Shown: one piece after another, positions 53,154 to 62,423 of the stretch | Position numbering within the stretch: position 1 is the first letter of the stretch | Layout: the number at the start of each line of letters is the position of its first letter | Assembly (NCBI RefSeq): GCF_000002875.2 | Contig: NC_009415.2 | Location: forward strand, 134,001-198,000 | Length of the DNA stretch: 64,000 nt | DNA from: Leishmania infantum JPCM5 | Lineage: Eukaryota; Euglenozoa; Kinetoplastea; Trypanosomatida; Trypanosomatidae | Reading direction: 5' to 3' | Program-made: the position numbers and the translations under genes | The notes under the pieces: model-generated | The model's database searches: none | What the model saw: only the letters and a program-made list of their open reading frames with translations | What the model was told of the DNA's origin: nothing

Positions 53154-55190
53154 TTACGATTTCTCGCTGGCGTCAACGGACGAGGAACGTGAGTCCGGCG
53201 CCACGATGCTCACCCAGACTCTCTGCCCTCCCTTCTTGGGCTCCCGGAAGATTCGCTGCATCATAGACCGCCGCTCCCGCTCCCCAGCTGGTTGCGGCCC
53301 CGCCGACGACATAGCATTGCCCGGCACCACACCGCCGCCACTGCTCACAGTTGATATCTCGTGCGACAGCATAGAGGACGACAGCTCATGCACATTGAGC
53401 TGCGACTGCCGCTGCGAAGAAGATCCGAGAAGGGCACCGGCATCACGTGCTGCAACGGCAGGCGGGGGAGAGGCGGCGTTCAAGATCGGGCTGTCAACCT
53501 TGTTGCACCCCTCGGCAGACAACATGGACTCCGAGGGAGCCAAGAGGCCCTCGCTGCGCAGCCAAATGGCCTCCAGGGGAGATCGCACACCGTGTTGCCT
53601 GCTCCGCAGTGCCCGAGTCGCTCCGGCTGGGAAGTGCTGTGCGGCAAGCGTGGAAGTGGGAGGGTGCAGCGGGGTTAGCGAAATCGGATAATGAGGGGAT
53701 GCAGAGGTCGATAAAGCGGTGGAGTTGGCGCGGGTGATAAAGGAAGGCCTCGGCGAACTTGACGACGTGTTGCGCCGCGAAGAGCGGTCAGTCAGTGGAG
53801 TATGCAAAGAAGACGGAGACGGCCGAACCTCTTCCTGTGAGCTCAGAAGGGCTACCGACGCGCTAGGCAATGCGAGGGAGGGAAAGACGCCACTGGAGTC
53901 GAACCTGCTCGCGTGCGGCAGCGACTTTACTGCGGAGGACTCTCCCACGTTTGTCGCACCGGTTCTGGGATTGCTAACGTTTGGAGACATTACGCGAGAG
54001 GACTCGTTGTCGGCGTGCAGCGCCACCGGTGACGATGCGCTGCTGTCGGATGACTCGCGGTAGGGTGCTTGAGGAGCAGTGCCCACCTGCCGGGGGTCGT
54101 GCAGCGAGATGTCCGCAATGGAGGTCCTGACGGAGGGGTCGACTCCCTTAAATGTCGCCAGCGGCGGTAGCCGCTTGGCGCCAAACGCGGCACGCGAGGA
54201 CTGGGTGGAGGTGGCCGCTGCATCCCAGCCGCACGATGAACCGCAGAATCGCGGGGGTGGATGCGTGTGCTGGGGTGGTCGAGGCTGCGGGGGGAGCTTG
54301 ACGTGAGCGGTATCGGCAGTCGACTGGCACGAGGCGCCCGTCGATGTGCGCGGCTCTGCAGGCACAGATGTTGATGGTACGCCTCTTGTCGGGCTGAGTG
54401 GCAGGTGCATCTTTGTCACGGCCAGCGCCACCGCACTGTGGAAGCCGCTCGCTGCCGCGCTTCTCTCCAGCGGCATCGAGCGCAGTGCAGCACCCTGCAA
54501 GCTCAGCGGCGTGTTAGGGCTCGCAAAGAGCGGCCCCTTGCCGCGGCGCAGCTTCTCCGGCCTTGCTGCGGTGGTGGGTGACGTTATCTCCACTGCCGCT
54601 TCGGCAAAAAAGCTACGTTGGGCAAAGGATGTGCGGCCGCCGCCGCTGAAGGAGTCGATGGTGACTGGATTCGAGTTCAGCCCATGCGGCTCCTCCTCTG
54701 TGGCCGACTCCTTCATCTCATGCGGCGCGGGTGGGGCAGCAAGCTCAGCTAGGTCCGCTGAGAGTGATGCAGGACCATCTAGCAGCTCCTCGACACGTGC
54801 CTCCTCCTCGTTCTTTGAGCAGGAGCCCCTCGACAGTAGCTCCGTTTCGGCTATCGAGTCTGCGTGCGCAAGCGGGAGGCCCTGAAGCACTCGTGACACC
54901 TGTTGCGGCGACCAGATGGAGCGCATCTCACTGTTGCAACGGAGCTGCAGCGGGCTCTGCTGCTGCGGTGGTGCCGGGGGCACCGTGACGACGCTTGTGC
55001 CACTGGAGCCCAAAAAGGTGGTGGCAAAGCTGCCTATGCGTGCCGGAGAGTCCTGTGACATCGCAGTCGGATCGGGCGAAACCGAATGCGCGCTATGCGC
55101 GGGTGAGACGCCCACCGGACGGTTGAATACACCGGAGGGGCGCTGAAACAGTGTCGGCACACGGTTGGTGTGGTGCTTCGGCGGGTCCAT
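53154..55190 (-). CDS. Ser/Pro-rich disordered protein of unknown function
   Basis: 678 residues starting MDPPKHHTNRVPTLFQRPS at the first ATG. Almost entirely low complexity, rich in Ser, Pro, Ala and Thr, with many potential phosphorylation sites and no membrane segment or signal peptide. The most ordered part is near the C-terminus (RSMMQRIFREPKKGGQRVWV, about 640-660), which is basic and followed by a hydrophobic strand. The coding call rests on a long frame in moderate-GC sequence, correct strand and spacing between genes. No family recognised; likely kinetoplastid-specific. Confidence 0.85.
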   Translation of the reverse strand: MDPPKHHTNRVPTLFQRPSGVFNRPVGVSPAHSAHSVSPDPTAMSQDSPARIGSFATTFLGSSGTSVVTVPPAPPQQQSPLQLRCNSEMRSIWSPQQVSRVLQGLPLAHADSIAETELLSRGSCSKNEEEARVEELLDGPASLSADLAELAAPPAPHEMKESATEEEPHGLNSNPVTIDSFSGGGRTSFAQRSFFAEAAVEITSPTTAARPEKLRRGKGPLFASPNTPLSLQGAALRSMPLERSAAASGFHSAVALAVTKMHLPLSPTRGVPSTSVPAEPRTSTGASCQSTADTAHVKLPPQPRPPQHTHPPPRFCGSSCGWDAAATSTQSSRAAFGAKRLPPLATFKGVDPSVRTSIADISLHDPRQVGTAPQAPYRESSDSSASSPVALHADNESSRVMSPNVSNPRTGATNVGESSAVKSLPHASRFDSSGVFPSLALPSASVALLSSQEEVRPSPSSLHTPLTDRSSRRNTSSSSPRPSFITRANSTALSTSASPHYPISLTPLHPPTSTLAAQHFPAGATRALRSRQHGVRSPLEAIWLRSEGLLAPSESMLSAEGCNKVDSPILNAASPPPAVAARDAGALLGSSSQRQSQLNVHELSSSMLSHEISTVSSGGGVVPGNAMSSAGPQPAGERERRSMMQRIFREPKKGGQRVWVSIVAPDSRSSSVDASEKS

Positions 55191-57517
55191 CGTTATGTGA
55201 GTATGTGTGCGTGTGCGTTGGACTGCTCGGCGCCGTGTGCGCGTGATGCTAGTATACTTCTATGTTCGTTTTCGATCCGAAAACGCGCACGCGCACGCAC
55301 ACACAGAGCAAAGAAGGCGCAGAGGGCGGTGGGATGGAGTGAGGCGGGTGGTTGAACCGATGAAAGTGCCACCGCGCCTGCTTTTCGTTACGGATGTTAC
55401 GTGTGCTGGGCAACCAGTGAACACAACGCTTTTAATAGGTTTGAGAAGAGAGATACCGGGAGAGTGGCGCTGAGCGAAGAGAGCGAAAAGAAGTAGGCTC
55501 AGCGACGAAGAAACCCTTCGCGCGGCAAAGAAATATATATAAGAAATAAGAACAAGCAAAACACTCACACCCTCACAAGGTGAGCGAGGTACTCGGAAGA
55601 CAGAGTGGAGCAGAGCTGTGGCGATGGAGGGCGGCGCCACGGTTGCTTCAACACCGAACTCGGACAGAGGGTCAACACCTGCAAAAGACGACGACAAAGA
55701 ACGCCAAAAAGACGAACAACTCGGCCAGGACAACGCGTGGCGGCTGAACGAAATGTGCTTGGCAACTGCGGAACGAAAGACACCGGAGAGAGGGGGGAAC
55801 GAGAAGAGTTTGGGGAAGAAAATGACGCACTCCAACAGAGGCACGCACACTCACACGCACAGCGGCGAAGATAAGAGCCGCTGCGGCTCACACACGCACG
55901 TAGCAAACAAGCGGGGGCCACAAAGACGGCGGAGGAAACACAAAACGTGTTCTCGCGAGGGGACGATAAGACACCGCACAGGAGAAAGGTGCGGGAGAGG
56001 GGCGAGTAGCGGAATGCAATATGCGGAAGCGCCGAGTCCACAAACAAAACACGGGAGGCGCGCGCGCGCACACACACACCGCAACCAACACGCCACGACA
56101 CACAAAACGAACAAAAAAAAATGAACAAGAAAAGGTGCTTTTCTTACTCGCACTACAACCCGCAGCAACGCCGAGAGCCTCGCCGCGACGCTTCGGTATT
56201 CCGTCGAATGCAAAGCGTGCGTGGGGATGCGCGGCCACTCGGTGGGACGGGCCACGCCCGGTCGCAGCAGCAAACGCAGCCGACACAGTGGGAGGGCGGT
56301 CGAGAAGCGAACGAGCGGCCTGAGCGGTTATCGACGAGGATGTGTGTGCGTGCCCACGCACCGGTATGGTGATCGTCGGCCTAGCCGCCGTCGTCGCCGT
56401 CGAGCCACAGTGAATACGGAAGGGGCACCACAAAAACGTGCAGCACAGACGAAGCAGAAGAAGGGAGGGGGAGAGAGGGAGAGATGGAAAGGTATGCGAT
56501 AAAGCAAAACAGAAAGCGAGAGGCAGAAGGGCGCACACATACATACATACACATACAGGACCAGTAAGCAGCACAAGCGAAAGAAATACACGTACACGAA
56601 GTAACCGCGCAACAGTCGTGACGCCTTTCTTTGCTTTTTCAGTCCCCGGTTTCTTTAGTATTTTCGTTTGTGTGTGTGTGTGTGTATGAACATCAACAGA
56701 TTGTCCACCGGTGGATCGGAATCACCGAGTAACGCATCCACACAAAAGGGGGGAAAAGGGTGCTGGTGGTGGTGGGGAGGGCAGAGAGCAGATCAGCGCA
56801 GTAAAAGAAGCCAAAGAGGTGAACCAACGTCAAAAGGAAACCAAGCAAATAGACGAAAAAAAAAAGGAAGACCATGAACAACCCGCAGATGCGTACGGGT
56901 TAGCGGGGCGCCAAGGTCCCCGTACTAGAGAAAGGGGAGGAGGAAGGAGAGAAAAGGAACGAAAGGGAGTGTGGGAAGTGCTCAGGGAAGGGGAGGGAAG
57001 GAGTCTAATGTTATTTCGCCTTGTTTGCGTTGTTGCTGCTATGTGCACAAGTTATGATCTCCTTTGTGTGTGTGTGTGTGTGTGCGTGTGGCAGGTGAGG
57101 GAAAGAATATAGATACAAGGAAGCAGCACCAGCGATTAGTGAGTCCTAGAGACGTCGGTTAAGAAAGAGAGAGGGCGAATACGCAGAATCTTTTCTTTTG
57201 TGCAGGAAGAGCAGTCGATGAGGGAGTTGTGGTACGCCCCTCGCCCGAGTGCCTGCACGTCAATGCACGAGTGCCGCGTGACCAGCAACGAAAAGAAAAC
57301 CCCCTGCGCATTGTTTGTATTAGTGTGTGCACACATGTGTGTATGTTGGCGGGTGTGGGTGTGAGTAGTGGCGGAGGGCAGACAGGAAACAGGAGAGTGG
57401 AAGGGCAAGGAGAACGGCAGCATACGACTTGGAGAGCTGTCAAAGCAGCCGGTGCCGCACTGATGTACAAGGGAACTGCACGCACATGATGTAATGCGAC
57501 GGAGTTGAAGGGATGCG
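55191..57517. other. Intergenic spacer
   Basis: 2.3 kb with no gene seen. Low-complexity sequence with CA and GT runs (GT tracts at about 56665-56684 and 57065-57084) and A runs. Pyrimidine-rich sense-strand stretches near 55260-55330 could serve the gene at 53154-55190. Confidence 0.55.
57065..57084. repeat. (GT)n microsatellite
   Basis: GT dinucleotide run of about ten units in the 3' flank region before the possible small gene; a similar run lies at about 56665-56684. Confidence 0.85.
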
Positions 57518-57673
57518 TCAGCCGTTGGGCACGTGTTCGGCGCACAAGTTGACGCTATCGTTGAGCTGGGCACCTGTTTTCGTCAGACAACCGTCCATGC
57601 GCAATGCGCGCATAACATGCGGAAGGGGAGCGTTTCCTGAGCCGTGCTTATGTTTAGGGCAAGGCACCGCCAT
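57518..57673 (-). CDS. Possible 51-residue small protein
   Basis: ATG at 57673-57671 to TGA at 57520-57518, with a stop codon in frame just upstream. The peptide starts MAVPCPKHKHGSGNAPL and ends LNDSVNLCAEHVPNG, with a balanced composition unlike the surrounding UTR-type sequence. It has three Cys and several His. A pyrimidine-rich stretch ending in CCAG (about 57725-57745) is a possible splice acceptor. It fills part of an otherwise 3.2-kb gap. No family recognised. At this length it could be chance; conservation in related species would decide. Confidence 0.35.
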   Translation of the reverse strand: MAVPCPKHKHGSGNAPLPHVMRALRMDGCLTKTGAQLNDSVNLCAEHVPNG

Positions 57674-58435
57674 GCGCCCCCACCGGGGTTACTGTGTCGT
57701 CCCTCCTAAATACAATCGGCTGGAATCAGGGGACGACAAATCAAACGAATTCAGCACCCTCCGCGGAACGCTCTACGGAAGGACGTGTGCACGCGAGCAC
57801 TCTCTAGCGCTGTGCGCATGGTCGCACGTGGGCAAAGGCGTGCACACGTAGACGCAAACGCCCTCGCTCGTTGACAAAGGGGGGAACGAGGAGGAGGAAG
57901 AGGTTGGAGAAAAAAAGAGATTCACATGTACAAAACCCAAGGAACGAGCACCCACGTTCGGGGACCCACAACATGACAGCGAGAGAGAGGGAAAAGCATG
58001 GGGGCGCAAAAGGAAAAGAGCGCACAACACAGGGAGAGAGGCAGGCATGAAGCAGAGCCCAAAGGTAGCAGCGCCCTCTTGCACCGCACATACGCACCCC
58101 CCCCCTCACATATACAAACACGCACACACGAGTGCTGAAACGGAGGCGCCGCCTCCTAAGGTAGAGGAAGGGAAGAATGGAAGGCCTCTATGAAGGAACC
58201 GTTACCGATCGAGAGTAGAAGGAGCGGCAGGAGGGCTTCTTCGCGACTTTGGCGTAGCTGGCGGTACCCACACGACGTACGAAAAAAAAAATGGTGTTGT
58301 AATGCTCCCCTCTGTCCGCCGTTCCTCTCCTCAGACATCCTTTTAGTCAGCTGCTCTCCGCACCTCCTCAACATTATGCGCATTGCTTCCTCATCAAAAC
58401 ACGGTGCTCACGAAACAAGAAACCCGAAAGTTTAA
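57674..58435. other. Intergenic spacer
   Basis: 0.76 kb of 3' flank of the ABC transporter gene. Low complexity; no gene or repeat family seen. Confidence 0.55.
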
Positions 58436-60961
58436 CTATTCTCCTCCGCTAGTCTCCGCTTGGGTCTCGAAACCAACTGCCTTGTTGCCGTCTGAGGCGC
58501 GGTGTTTGCGCGAGCGCCTGTGTCGCGACTGCCTGTGTGACCCATGCACACCATCGCCGTCTCCGTTTGCCTTTGCCCTCTCTTCTCTCTCTACCTTCTC
58601 TGTGACCGTCTCTGCCCTCGGTGACTTCGGTACCTCTGCCTTCTGTGCTGTTTGAATGAGCTTCGGCGGCGGCTCCTTCTTTGCCGTCACCGTCTCATCC
58701 TCGCTGCATAGGCGGTCCGTGATAGGAATGCGCACCTCCGTGCCGATCAGCGACGCATCCGAGGCGGATCGCACGCACGTCAGCACCAACGCCGAGGCAC
58801 CCGTCTCGTACTGCAGGGGTGAGAACATGTAGCCACCGCTGCCATCAAAGTAGAGAATCCAGTTGTGGTACTGCCACACGCTGCGGCGGTGCGCAATCGT
58901 GATGACAGTGATGCCGAGCTCGACGCAGCGGTCGTACATCTGCCGTTCCACGTCGAGGTCGACAAGACTGCTGCACTCGTCGAGAATGGCAAAACGCGGA
59001 CGGTGAAAGAAGAGGCGGGCCATGGCAAGACGCTGCTGCTCGCCAAGCGAGAGGGAGTCGTCGCTCCACGGCAGCCGCGTCTCCCACGACATGTTCAACT
59101 TGCTGAAAACGTAGTCCAGCCCCGCCATCTGCAGGTAGCCGTACAGCTCGGCCTCGCCGACAGTGAGGTCCTTCTTCTTGAGGGGATAGATGACCTGCTC
59201 GAGGAGCGTGCCATCGTACATGTACGGCCGCTGCGGAACGTAGTACAGCTGCTCCGCCTCCGGCTTCTCGATACGGCCACCCCGCAGTGGCCACAGCTCA
59301 CCCAGAAGGCGAAACGTGGAGGACTTGCCGCACCCATTGCGACCAAGAATGAGCAGGTTCATTCCTGGCTTGACGTAAAATGACATGGAGCTGCAGAGGC
59401 ACTCACCGGTGGGCAGCACAAGCGGAACGTCGACGAACTCAATGTGGTCGCTGCGCACGATGCGGCCGAAAGAGTCCTCGTAGTTGGACATGGCCTTCCC
59501 GTCATTGCCGCGCACCGGAAAGGCACCAGAGGCGCGGCTCACAATTGGGGACTGTGCGGTGCAACTCGTCTGCATCTCTACCAGCACGTCTGCGCGGTCT
59601 AGCGCGGCAAGCAACTGCGCCAGTCGGCGTGTGTAGCCGCCAACGACGAACACCAGCTTGACGTTCCACAGAGACTTCCCAATCGCGGTGGCGAGTGTCT
59701 TGAAGGTGTACGAGGCACACGTCAGCGCTGCGGTTGCCGTCTCGGCGGTTGTCGTCTGGTTCTTCTGATGCATGGTAGCCATGGCACACACAACGTAGCC
59801 CAGCAACACTGATCCGTACTTGTTGTGCAAGGTCTCAGTGAAGTCGAAGCGCGACCGCACGTAGGCGGCGTAGCGCGACTGGTCCGTAACTGCCTTGAAG
59901 AGGCGCTGCAGCACTTTCTCGTGGAACTGAAACCCCTTCGTGAGCGTGATCTCCTCCGCGTAGGCCAGCAATCTCTGGTGTGCTCTCCGCACCGCACCCT
60001 CCTTCTCCGTGCGCTGCTGCACCATCCAGTCAAGGTTGGGGGCGCAGCAGCATATCCACACAGCAAAGGTCAGGTAGTAGGACCACGTCAACAGCGTCCC
60101 CCTCCACCCCGTCTGCCGCGCCAATGTGAAGGAGAAGGTGATGGCCTCGATCAGCGGACGCGGAATGCTGGTGAAGAGAGAAGCCGACACACGCGCCCAG
60201 TTACGCACGTCCTCGGTAATGCGCTGGTCCACGTGGTCCACCTCGTGCAGACCGGCCATCTGGAAGAAGACGCGCCGCTTCAGGTAACGGTCGGAGAAGT
60301 AGGCGGCGAGGTTGTCGCGGCAGTGCAGTCCCAGCAGCTCCGAGTAGTAGTCGAGCGTCACGTTCAGCAGAGTGGCCGGCACACACGAGACGGCAAATAA
60401 CGCCAGTGCACGGATGGCGTGTCGCAGGTTGCCCTCGATTGCCGTGCGGCTGACCAACCCGCTGACATTCACAAGGCGCACCGACACGTAGGCACGCACA
60501 ATCATCAGCACAAAGAGAATGTAGATGCTCCGCGCCTCCCGCCCATGGCAGTTGGGGATCGCCACACGCAGCAGCTGCATAAAGCGATTGAACACAGACA
60601 CCTCCTGGTTGAAGACTTGGCTGTAAGCCTCTGCGGTCGCCGCGGAGGCAGAGATGAAAACGGAGGACGTAGTCGCGCGCGACACCGGAGAGGACGGCGA
60701 CAGAGGCGTCGATTGCGGCACGAGTGTGAGGCCGCCCCCCTTTCGCACCTCAGACGCGGCAGTGCCGCGCACGATACTGCCCTGAATGCCTCGCAACGGT
60801 GGCGGTGGCATTGCCTTGGCGAGCTGCCGTCCGCTTGACGTAGCGTACATGGTCGCGAGAAAGGCGAGGGAGCCACCCACCCAGCTGGCCATGACGGGGT
60901 CCCGCAACCGCGACGCCGCGTACTCCCTCACGTACTCACCGAGCACCTCAGAGGAGACCAT
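58436..60961 (-). CDS. ABCD-type half transporter (glycosomal/peroxisomal)
   Basis: 841 residues from the first ATG (MVSSEVLGEYVREY). One transmembrane domain (about 125-460, six hydrophobic segments) followed by one nucleotide-binding domain: Walker A GRNGCGKSS (540-548), Q-loop PQRPY (576-580), signature LSLGEQQ (637-643), Walker B FAILDE (657-662) and H-loop His691. The segment DHVDQRITEDVRNW (about 242-255) matches the motif typical of subfamily D. ABCD half transporters dimerise in the peroxisome or glycosome membrane and bring in acyl-CoA or similar substrates. Leishmania has three GAT-type members; I recall one on chromosome 31 but cannot prove which this is. The long Ser-rich N-terminal part and the charged C-terminal tail are beyond the family core. 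All catalytic motifs are intact. Confidence 0.95.
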   Translation of the reverse strand: MVSSEVLGEYVREYAASRLRDPVMASWVGGSLAFLATMYATSSGRQLAKAMPPPPLRGIQGSIVRGTAASEVRKGGGLTLVPQSTPLSPSSPVSRATTSSVFISASAATAEAYSQVFNQEVSVFNRFMQLLRVAIPNCHGREARSIYILFVLMIVRAYVSVRLVNVSGLVSRTAIEGNLRHAIRALALFAVSCVPATLLNVTLDYYSELLGLHCRDNLAAYFSDRYLKRRVFFQMAGLHEVDHVDQRITEDVRNWARVSASLFTSIPRPLIEAITFSFTLARQTGWRGTLLTWSYYLTFAVWICCCAPNLDWMVQQRTEKEGAVRRAHQRLLAYAEEITLTKGFQFHEKVLQRLFKAVTDQSRYAAYVRSRFDFTETLHNKYGSVLLGYVVCAMATMHQKNQTTTAETATAALTCASYTFKTLATAIGKSLWNVKLVFVVGGYTRRLAQLLAALDRADVLVEMQTSCTAQSPIVSRASGAFPVRGNDGKAMSNYEDSFGRIVRSDHIEFVDVPLVLPTGECLCSSMSFYVKPGMNLLILGRNGCGKSSTFRLLGELWPLRGGRIEKPEAEQLYYVPQRPYMYDGTLLEQVIYPLKKKDLTVGEAELYGYLQMAGLDYVFSKLNMSWETRLPWSDDSLSLGEQQRLAMARLFFHRPRFAILDECSSLVDLDVERQMYDRCVELGITVITIAHRRSVWQYHNWILYFDGSGGYMFSPLQYETGASALVLTCVRSASDASLIGTEVRIPITDRLCSEDETVTAKKEPPPKLIQTAQKAEVPKSPRAETVTEKVEREERAKANGDGDGVHGSHRQSRHRRSRKHRASDGNKAVGFETQAETSGGE

Positions 60962-62423
60962 CTTCTCGAAGGCAAGCTTCAAAAATGAAAAAGATTAAAA
61001 GCGAAAGGGGTGAAGTAAAACAGGGATATGACTACGCATCTGTGGCACGTGTTGATGCGCCGCCCTCGAATTTCGTGAGTCCAACGTGTGAGCCGCTTCT
61101 ATGCGTGTAAGTGGGTGTGGCTGAGATGGTGAAAGAGGGAGAGTGAGAGGCACGCAACAGAAGCGAGAAGCATACGGCGAGTATCAGGAAGTCAGTCGTG
61201 GCGACTGAGGAATGGCGATTAAAAGAAGTCAGCCCCACCCTTTTGTGCATGAATGTGTACACAGCACAGCCGACTGCCGCACCCCGCACGGTCGATAAGC
61301 AGCTGGCGCGACGACGCCGTAATGGGGCAGACGCAACCGCCGAAAGGCGCGAGAACAACGATCAGAAGAAGGGGTGGCCGGAATGCGAGCTAACCCCCGC
61401 GATTAGCAGCATGAGCGGTAGCCGACGACGGAAGCTGAGAAGCAGTGACGCTGCAGTGGCCGAGGGACGTGAGCAATGTGTGCAGGAGGGTATCAAAAGG
61501 GGGGATTGCACGAATGTGGAAGAGCGCAGCAGGAACAAACAGTAACGAGTGAAAATGGGCAAGGGCAGATGCGGGTGCACAATCTGTGAAGAATAGGTCC
61601 CACCAGCACGTGCCTCTCCCTCTGTGCGTGTTCGGCAGCGTAAACGTCACCGTTGCTACACCACCACCACCACCCCTTCCTCTCCTTCAGCACATCGTGG
61701 GCACGTGTCACAGCTGTCTTCCCTCGCTACACATCAAGTGACGCCCCAGAGTTGCTTCTGTCACGACATTACGGCATAGCGCGAAGGAGCGCACAAGGCA
61801 ATGACGGGACTAAGAAGTGTAAAAGCAACGAGCATATGCAGCGCGAGAGAGAAGAGACAGAGGGAGAGAGGGAGGTAGGAAGGGGGGGGGGGCTGCAGAT
61901 AGTATTCCCAACACACAGCATGCACACATAAGCTCTAATGAGTCATACCTGAGTACAGAAAATGGACAGAGAGCAATTACAAAATAAAGGTCAATACTCT
62001 GCGCTGCACCGCACAGACATAGCCGCCGGATTCGCACCCGCAGGAACTGTCCTGGTGAGCAACAAAGTCGACGACAAGCTGCGTTGATAACGATGAGAGG
62101 ATGGCCGAGGGGGTTAGAGACGGCAGGTTCAACGGCAACAGCACCTCCATACCAGTTCGTGAATGCTCCAACCTCTTCCACCGGGGTGTCACAGCTGACA
62201 GCAAAGGACTGCTGTCCGGGTGACTTTTGCGGCTCACGTTAGAGCGGCGGGGTCGAAACGTCACACAGCAAGGCTGAGCAACAGTAGAGTGCGTGCGCTG
62301 GGCTCCGTTGGATGAGCCCCTCCCCCTACGCCTCTACCAGCAGCAGCAGCAGCTGCTGCTCACAATGCAAGCGAGCACGCAACTCACTCCAACTTGCACG
62401 CACACACACTCTCACAGCAACAC
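60962..62423. other. Intergenic spacer
   Basis: 1.5 kb between the transporter start and the stop of the right-edge gene. No gene seen. A G run at about 61885-61892 and purine-rich repeats (GAGAGA type) near 61840-61880 read as pyrimidine tracts on the sense strand. Confidence 0.55.
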
